Part shown: positions 25,847 to 31,596 of the stretch, piece after piece
Position numbering within the stretch: position 1 is the stretch's first letter
Layout of the letters: each line of letters opens with the position of its first letter
Source of the DNA: Chara braunii
Lineage: Eukaryota; Streptophyta; Charophyceae; Charales; Characeae
Length of the DNA: 31,596 bases
NCBI GenBank assembly: GCA_003427395.1
Contig: BFEA01000038.1
Coordinates: forward strand, 3,188,513-3,220,108
Direction of reading: 5' to 3'
The notes under the pieces: model-generated
Told to the model about the DNA's origin: nothing
Seen by the model: only the letters and a program-made list of their open reading frames with translations
Database searches by the model: none
Translations under genes and position numbers: made by a program

Positions 25847-27187
25847 AAAGCAGCAAGACGAGATCTTAATCAGGACAACCTATGAGTATTATTACTAAAA
25901 ACATGGAGAACTCTCCCTCTACTTGATAAACCATTCCCTTACGGTATGAGGAAGTTTTAAGGCAACCTCTCTTCGGGAATAGATGGATAACAGATTCCCA
26001 AGGCTGCATTCTAAATAGTTTTTGGGCACCTTGGGCCCTATGGGTCAAAAGAGGAGTTCTGAGGGTAAAAGACCTGTGCGATACAGCTAAAGGGATTGGA
26101 AAACAACTGAGTAGATGAGAACAATTCTTAAATATGCACATCAATTATCCACAAACTTGGAACAAATCATATTCGCTATTCCACTGGCTTGGATAAGGAC
26201 CTTAAGAAAAGGACCACGTTTCAAGGAGGCAGATTGGGTGATAGGATTTCAGCAGAATAATCAACAATGTATTGGACAGGTAGATCATCTTGATGAGAAT
26301 GGGGTTTTTGTTAGCCTGATATCGATTATGAATGAGCACCTCCTAGTTAAAGATCGGGAGGATAAGGTTTTATTCTTCCCTTTCTTGACAATATATCGGA
26401 TCAGAGTGCTTTATGTTCCCTCAGTCAAAGGATGGAGGACCTTCTACCCTGATCTCTCCATCGCATACCTCCCTTTCGACCCAAAGGAACGGATCTGGCA
26501 GACCTATGAGAAAGGAAAACCACACATTTTTCTCTCACTGTCGGTCAAATCCACTTATAGGATGCTGAGACCCAAAGTAGATATCTTGGTAATAGTACAA
26601 AAAGATGGGCGCATCATTTGAATATTGATATCAATTTGCTCAAAAAGATTATTTTTTTTTAATACTGTAAACAAGGTCCGACAAAATTCGCCTCCTTACA
26701 ATGACAGATAACTCACCGGTGTCTTCCCACTAATGACTCGCTCATTTACCATTTGTCATTAGAGCAAAGGGGCCTTGTTGTCCCATGGTGCAAATTTTGC
26801 CTGTTAGCATTTCCCAGCCGAAAAATATATGAAACAATGGAACATATTTTTATGCAATGCCCTAGCGATGTCCTTTTATGGAGACAATGAGACTGCATAT
26901 AGAATAAACTCACTGGAAGGGAGTGTCAGTGGGATTGAAGAAGTATACTCTTGGGTCATTGGGAACCTACAGATGATCAACTCTCATAATTTCAACACAA
27001 CTTATATACGGTTGGGCGCACAGTGATGCTATGGACACTTTGGTATAGACGGTGCGTTCATGAAAGAGAAAAAATCAGACTAGATATTAAGGAAATAAAT
27101 ATCATTATGGTACAAATGTTACACACAGAGATCCGTTTTCAATGGGCAAAACTCAAAATTAAGTTAAATATGGCTGGTAGAGACTGA
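25847..27187 (+). pseudogene. LINE ORF2 C-terminal region with zf-RVT
   Basis: Fragments of the C-terminal third occur in several frames. A 168-codon frame at 26115-26621 includes IIFAIPLAWIRTLRKGPRF. The RT frame resumes with a zinc-binding segment at 26789-26860: CKFC, then EHIFMQCP (C-x2-C ... H-x4-C), typical of the zf-RVT domain at the end of plant LINE ORF2. The frame ends near TGA 27185. No C-terminal RNase H domain was seen. Confidence 0.7.
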
Positions 27188-27476
27188 GCATTTGGATAAA
27201 GGGGTGAGGCAATTAGGGTTGGGCTGCTGAAAGACCCTAAGGCAGGTGGTTTTTTTCGTTGGGAATGTTTTTTTGAGCCGAACTTTGGGGGACATAAAAT
27301 TTGAGTGTTTTTTTTTTTTTTTTTTTTTTTCTTGTGTAGATTACACAGTTGTCTTTTGGCCCCGACATTTCAAGGATTTCCTCAAAAAAAAAAATTGGAG
27401 GATGGGAGGTAGTAAGGGGACTCTCAATAGGGGAGGGGTTGTTTGTTAAGGTAAGTAGCTTAGAAGGACGATGCTG
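27188..27476 (+). other. LINE 3' UTR candidate
   Basis: Non-coding, G-rich sequence with a run of 22 T (27308-27330) and a run of 10 A (27385-27394). It is placed here only because it follows the ORF2 stop. The element's end is not marked by a terminal poly(A) or a duplication. Confidence 0.4.
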
Positions 27477-27700
27477 GGACGACGCAGGCTGGTGCTGGAG
27501 TTTTTGCTCTGTGACCTAGGGGGAGCTTGAGGCCTGTGAAGTTATGCCAAGGGTGGAAGGCATAACCAGACCATCTGACGCAGCCGGCGCTGGGGTATTA
27601 ACCCTGTAACTTGGTGTCAGGGGCTTGCCGATAAGCAAAATTTCGAGGGAGGAAGACACTTCCTGTCCGTCAAAACTTTTTTTTTTTTTTTAATTATTAT
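27477..27700 (+). repeat. Diverged tandem duplication of about 100 bp
   Basis: GACGCAGGCTGGTGCTGGAG (27480) and GACGCAGCCGGCGCTGGGG (27577) begin similar units that continue with TGTGACCTAGGGGGAGCTTG and TGTAACTTGGTGTCAGGGGC. A T16 run follows near 27676. There is no coding frame. Confidence 0.55.
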
Positions 27701-27807
27701 TTATTGAAACTTCATATGCGGGAAACCTACTTAACGAGGTGATAAGAGCGTCCCCGGTAAGTAGGACCCAGCGTCGAAGGCTCCATCTATTGGTGGAGAG
27801 CTACACC

Positions 27808-27948
27808 TGCTGGAAATCGTGTCCAGCATCCCTATGCAATGATAAAAATGTATTTGCTGGAAATCGGGTCTAGCGTCCCTGTATAGTGATGTGAATGTAT
27901 CTGCTGAAAACCGGGTCCAGCGTCCAAATTAAGCGAAACCCTAACGAG
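27808..27948 (+). repeat. 47-bp tandem repeat, three units
   Basis: Units begin TGCTG at 27808, 27855 and 27902, exactly 47 bases apart. They share TGCTGGAAATCGGGTC, AGCGTCCCT and AATGTAT. The third unit is truncated. No gene is present in 27700-27990. Confidence 0.85.
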
Positions 27949-27993
27949 GATATGATGTATGTATGACATTTGTGATGTATGTGTTCAATGTCT

Positions 27994-28690
27994 ATCACGA
28001 AACTCTAAAAATGATGTGATGTGTATGATGTTTATCAATCAAGACTTAAGCACGAATCACTATCAATTATGTAATTTGTTATGTATGTGTTCAATACAAC
28101 ATAAAAATTTATCAGAATTAAATAATCATTCTAGAGTAAAATTACATTTTAAATTTCAAATTTTCATTCCATATGAAAAAATGTCATTCAAATTTTAAAA
28201 TTTTCCGTCTAATTTGAAAACTTTCCTTCCAAGAATGGGGTATCCCTTCTCATTTGAACTGCATGCTAGAGATGGAATGAAAGTCTGGATGAGTTCATGA
28301 AATATTTTAATTGGACTGTCATTCTAAGTAAGGATTTCCAGTCATAAATAGGTTAATCTAATCCAAATTAGAAGATATTTGTTGTGGTAGAATGAAAATC
28401 TAATTAAAAAAAAAATTCATAAACTCGTCCAGACTTTCATTCCATTTTGAACAAATAGATGTAGTTGGAAGGGAAAACTCATATTTAGACGAGAACTTGT
28501 TAAATTAAATTGAAAATTTTAGAATTGGACGAACATTGGAATGATAATTTATAAATATGAAGAACTTTTTTTTTATGGAACGTTTTTTCAACTTGCATTT
28601 CTCGTGGGATCATGAAACTCTAAAAATGATATGATGTGTATGATATTTATCAATCAAGACTTAAGCACAAATCACTATCAATTATGTAAT
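27994..28690. mobile_element. AT-rich foldback unit with 82-bp direct terminal repeats
   Basis: An 82-base segment at 27994-28075 recurs in direct orientation at 28609-28690 with about four mismatches (shared GATGTGTATGAT, TATCAATCAAGACTTAAGCA, ATCACTATCAATTATGTAAT). Between them are inverted repeats: 28274-28300 with 28417-28443 (25 of 27 pairs), and weaker arms 28205-28233 with 28464-28491. The interior is therefore a large imperfect palindrome. This combination resembles a miniature LTR-type element (TRIM) or a foldback element between duplicated flanks. No PBS, polypurine tract or ORF was found. Confidence 0.6.
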
Positions 28691-28870
28691 ATGTATGTTG
28701 TGGATGTAGAGTCCAGCTCATGCAAAAAACCGGTAACCCTATCAAAGGGTGATGTAAAGACTATCACTATACCTATTGTCTGAAGGAAAGGAGGGGCATT
28801 GATTACTTCCCTGCACAAGGGAAGGATTGACCACCTGCAATCTACTCCCAGTCACCTCCCTCCCACGGGG

Positions 28871-28894
28871 CAATCAACAACCCATTGTTGATTG
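28871..28894. repeat. Perfect 10-bp hairpin
   Basis: CAATCAACAA and TTGTTGATTG are perfect inverted repeats around the loop CCCA. CAATCAAC also recurs nearby. It could be a small cruciform; no function is inferred. Confidence 0.75.
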
Positions 28895-28920
28895 TTATTG
28901 CGGGCCGGGCAACAACAATT

Positions 28921-29086
28921 AACATCAATTATCCTACAGGTATCCTCAGCCAGACAACGAGGTTAAAAGAGGGGGAAGGGGGGGGAAGATGGTAGCACCA
29001 ATCAACATCGACTATCCTACTCCTATCGTCTGACAGACAACGAGGTTGAATGGGGGGAAGGGGAGTAAGATAGTAACCTTCTTATC
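28921..29086 (+). repeat. 83-bp tandem duplication
   Basis: Two units share ACATCAATTATCCTAC / ACATCGACTATCCTAC and CAGACAACGAGGTT, starting at about 28921 and 29004, each followed by a G-rich tract (GGGGGAAGGG). Non-coding. Confidence 0.75.
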
Positions 29087-29109
29087 CGTGTCAACCCCAA
29101 TCCCCTCCA

Positions 29110-29600
29110 CGTCAACATGCAACCTCTCTCCCTTCCTGCTGATGCTCACTGTCCCGCTGCTAACGTGGTAATCAATGCGCCGTTGTTGTTGCCGCCGCCT
29201 TCATCGTTGATGTTGTTATTGTTTGTCGCCGCCTTCATTGTTGATGTTGTTATTGTTATCCCCAATCCCTACCACGTCACTTGCGGCCTCTCTCCCATCA
29301 TGGTGATGATGATCTGAGATGCACCACTCTCAACCCTGCTGCTACCGCGGACAACCCTAGTCCCCCCCATGTCTGCTCATGGCATCTCACCCATCCCGCT
29401 GATGATGACCTCAAATGCGCAGAAGTAGGTTTCCATGTTGATGATGAAATAGTTGTTGTTGTTGATGCTGTCACTGTTTTTGTTGTCATTGTGACCGTTA
29501 TTGTTGTCGTTGGTGTTGGTGTTGTTGTCGTTGTTTTTGTTGTTATCGTTGTTGTTGTTGATGTTGATGCTATTATTGTTGTTGCTAGCCACCGCCAACG
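29110..29600 (+). repeat. TTG-rich low-complexity region with imperfect repeats
   Basis: CCTCTCTCCC-type segments followed by GCTGATG recur at about 29122, 29287 and 29384. From 29180 to 29590 the strand is dominated by TTG/GTT and GATG trinucleotides, giving Val/Leu frames on plus and Asn/Thr runs on minus. I treat the frames here as low-complexity rather than genes. Confidence 0.7.
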
Positions 29601-29921
29601 CTGCAGGCGCCTCGATCGATGATGCCGTTGATATGAACGGTACTGGCGTTGTGATCGTCGTTGTCTTCGCGGACTCCAAAATCTTTGGTGTCGATGTTGT
29701 TGTCGTTGTTGTTGGTCTTGATGTTACCGTTGTTACCTCCATTTCTACGTGCGCCTCATCACGATCAATAACGCTCTCCAACTGGTCTTCAAGGAGAGCA
29801 TACAGATCGCAACCCTCATTGAAGAGGGTTTTGCAGACAGACATAATACCATCTTCTCTCCAATATGAGAGCGGAGGGTCAAAAGACTCAAAACTGAAAC
29901 CATCTACTATCCAAAATTCCC
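29600..29921 (-). CDS. Coding-like segment of unknown function
   Basis: On the minus strand a frame open from about 29921 (after a TGA) runs through EFWIVDGFSFESFDPPLSYW and then from ATG 29844 MSVCKTLFNEGCDLYALLED, and ESVIDRDEAHVEMEV. It then passes into Thr/Ser/Pro-rich and Asn-rich sequence encoded by the TTG repeats (to 29377). The first 65 residues are of mixed composition and look like real coding sequence, perhaps an exon or transposon-gene fragment. The family is not recognised. The true 5' end could be an intron boundary, since an AG lies just before the opening. Confidence 0.35.
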
Positions 29922-30109
29922 CCCCTCAACAGACGAAACGCCGGTCCAGACTTTCAGTCCTCGTACTAGAACTCACGTAATCTCATACCCCCTTCTGCTA
30001 GGGTAACATGACACCACAACCTTCCTCAGTACTGACCAACCTAGTTCTGACGGACATGATGGATACATGTTGACATGACTGTTTTGGAACTTGCGTTAGC
30101 GCTAGCGCC

Positions 30110-30140
30110 CCAACGCCGGCCGACCCAACGCCGGCCGACC
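30110..30140 (+). repeat. 15-bp tandem duplication CAACGCCGGCCGACC
   Basis: Two adjacent copies of a GC-rich 15-base unit containing the palindrome GCCGGC, just after a GCTAGCGC palindromic word. They lie in a GC-richer block (30060-30300) that also holds two CACGTG motifs. Confidence 0.8.
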
Positions 30141-30281
30141 GACGAGGTTCGGCCGCACCCGGCTTGACCAGCGTGCCCTCCAGGCCGTTGGGTCTGTTCA
30201 CGCGCCCGACACGTGGCCGTGGTTTTCAGTTTGCCACGTGCCACCTGTCCTTTGGGGGAGTGGACGCCTCGCGACGAGTGA

Positions 30282-30617
30282 ACAAGGGAAGCGCCAACCG
30301 TGATTGATTGGAGGTTACTGCTCAAAGAGCGGGGCAGTTGGTCGGAGATTTCCGAGAGGGAGCTGCATCTTGGAGCAAACGAATGGCTGATTACCTTGGA
30401 GAACGGATGCTGACGGCTACAGGAGATTGATAGCGACATGTCCTTGCGACTACAAATGGAGCCAGAGGTCGAAGGGGGAGCGATCTCTCTGGTTGCTTTG
30501 ATGAAGGATAAAAGTGAGGACATGATTGCGATCGTCTGGGAGCTGGAGGAGGGGCCGGATCCTCGGCTTGACGTCTGCAGGGTTGCCAGACCGAACTTAC
30601 GGAGGCCCTTAAGCTGA
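30282..30617 (+). pseudogene. Coding relic of unknown function, cut by an element
   Basis: One frame is open from 30282 to TGA 30411 and again to TGA 30615. It includes DWRLLLKERGSWSEISEREL, ANEWLITLENG, and after ATG 30438 MSLRLQMEPEVEGG and MIAIVWELEEGPDPRLDV. Past 30577 the reading enters the terminal repeat of the TIR-bounded element, so the natural end of the gene is lost. The internal TGA looks like a CGA change. E-x-EG followed about 20 residues later by IVWEL also occurs in the unrecognised gypsy 3' ORF (EMEGD ... TIVWEL), a weak hint of relatedness. The function is not known. Confidence 0.35.
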
Positions 30618-31387
30618 CCCCCAAACGTTCGAGCGTTCGGGTCCCCGTACGGGGCCCGAACCTGAAGGGGTTTGAAACCCGCAAAAAAATATTTTGAAAC
30701 CTAAATATTATTATTGTTTTCTGAATTTTGTTTTGTGAGTTCTTTGTGATGTAAGGTATCTCCCTCTTATTTTTGACGCCATTCTGTTTAGTCAAAAAAA
30801 CATGAAAAATCGACAAAGATGGTGGTGTCAAAACTAAACAAGATAGAAAACAAAGAGCCATATTCAGGGGCCGGCAGGTCTCTATTCACTAATTTGTTTT
30901 TTCTCTCTTTTCACTTTTTGTTTCTCCTTTATTTTGGGGCATGGAAAAAAATATTATTTTCTCAAACTTTATTTGTAAATTCTCTATTATGTAAGCTACA
31001 CATATATCAATTTTCATGGCATTTTTCACAACCAAAAAAAAAAGAAAAATTGCCAAAGATGACGGTGTCAAAAACGTGCCCGCCAACTCAATAATTTCCT
31101 TCTCGTTTTTTTTTTCCCTAATTTTTATTATTATTATTTATTTTCAGTATTTAATTTTTATTTCAAATTTGGTAAAGAATTTGGATGTAATGTTGAGGCA
31201 AATGTTGTTCAGTTTATTCTTCTGCATAACATATATTTTTTTCAGAGTTTTTGGAATTNGTGTTTTTTTTTTTTTTTTCCCTCGGGTCCGCGTTCGGCCG
31301 AACGGCCGAATGCGTCGAGAGGGGGCCCCGAACGTTCGGGCGTTCGGGTTCGGGCGTTCAGCCTGTCCCGAACGTCGGCAACCCTGC
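30577..31387 (+). mobile_element. TIR-bounded non-autonomous element (hAT-like ends)
   Basis: The left end GCAGGGTTGCC (30577-30587) is the exact reverse complement of the right end GGCAACCCTGC (31377-31387). Both ends carry subterminal GTTCGGG/CCGAACG words. Within this 811-bp unit, sequence from about 30818 to the right end matches 275-756. Termini of the type CAGGGTTGCC are common among hAT transposons, which make 8-bp duplications (established), but the 8-base flanks here do not match. The assignment is therefore tentative. No transposase is encoded. It truncates the coding relic on its left. An ambiguous base lies at 31259. Confidence 0.6.
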
Positions 31388-31596
31388 TCATGATCCTATT
31401 CTTAGCCGAAGTCGGGTAATGGCCCCGGTATCTCGAGTTTTTTCCGTATATGTTCTCCAAATGTTCCAAATGGGACGCTGGGCCCGGTACCCAGCACGTG
31501 CGGCTCCCCACGAATAGACTGAAGCATTGTTCCAAAAAAAAAAAGTATAGTGGGGAGGGGGTTGAAACTGTGGTTTTTTTTTTTTTTTTTTTTTTT
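31388..31596. other. Right edge, low information
   Basis: A short unassigned stretch with an A-run at about 31525-31535 and a terminal T-run to the window end. No gene or repeat match is seen. Confidence 0.4.

Larger units (their letters stand above)
20010..27450 (+). mobile_element. Non-LTR retrotransposon (LINE), degenerate
   Basis: Two-ORF organisation with an APE-type endonuclease at the start of ORF2, a central reverse transcriptase and a C-terminal zf-RVT region, all plus-strand. This is the plant L1-like arrangement. Several stops and frameshifts disable it. The 5' end lies about 140 bases after the gypsy 3' ORFs, so it may have inserted there. A 3' end is not clear: the tail contains a T22 run (27308-27330) and an A10 run (27385-27394) but no terminal poly(A), and I found no target-site duplication. 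Confidence 0.8.

Overview
This window is eukaryotic, repeat-rich nuclear DNA with no intact host gene that I can defend. It is most likely from a plant or other streptophyte. The support is a Ty3/gypsy element with an initiator-Met-tRNA-type primer site, a plant-type LINE, Tourist-like MITEs, many TGCCACGTGTC G-box motifs, long CT/GA microsatellites and long A/T tracts. The mix of degenerate retroelements and homopolymer tracts would suit a large algal-streptophyte genome such as a charophyte, but species is inference only. Single N bases at 5834, 11880, 11888 and 31259 mark unresolved positions.

Layout. 1-1900: a dispersed element copy (275-756), a MITE (1112-1234) and a poly(A)-tailed U6 snRNA pseudogene (1785-1899). 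1900-4870: low-complexity DNA, including a decamer minisatellite, three tandem U6-like copies on the minus strand (3034-3336), and CT arrays facing GA arrays. 4870-7330: a GC-richer, promoter-like stretch with a G-box tandem array, two more MITE copies and a 99-nt hairpin that looks like a MITE or small-RNA precursor. 7330-9450: a cluster of tRNA-like (SINE-type) modules and roughly 93-bp tandem repeats.

9450-20000: a decayed Ty3/gypsy retrotransposon on the plus strand. It has a candidate leader/LTR, PBS (12021), gag, protease, RT, RNase H and integrase, then an unusual 3' region. That region holds a long reading frame overlapping the integrase stop by ATGA (17883-19394, two internal TGA codons) and a further overlapping frame (19345-19872). 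I do not recognise these 3' products; they are the best candidates for something undescribed.

20000-27450: a decayed non-LTR retrotransposon (LINE) on the same strand, with a zinc-knuckle ORF1 and an ORF2 carrying endonuclease, reverse transcriptase and a C-terminal zf-RVT region. It directly abuts the 3' end of the gypsy element, and no 3' LTR was found. 27450-29600: a 47-bp tandem repeat, an AT-rich palindromic unit flanked by 82-bp direct repeats, other short tandem duplications and TTG-rich DNA. 29600-31596: a minus-strand coding-like segment, a plus-strand coding relic broken by a TIR-bounded element (30577-31387), and that element itself, whose 3' part matches the copy at 275-756.

The genes do not form a working pathway. 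They are nested layers of mobile elements, each with stops, frameshifts or lost catalytic residues.
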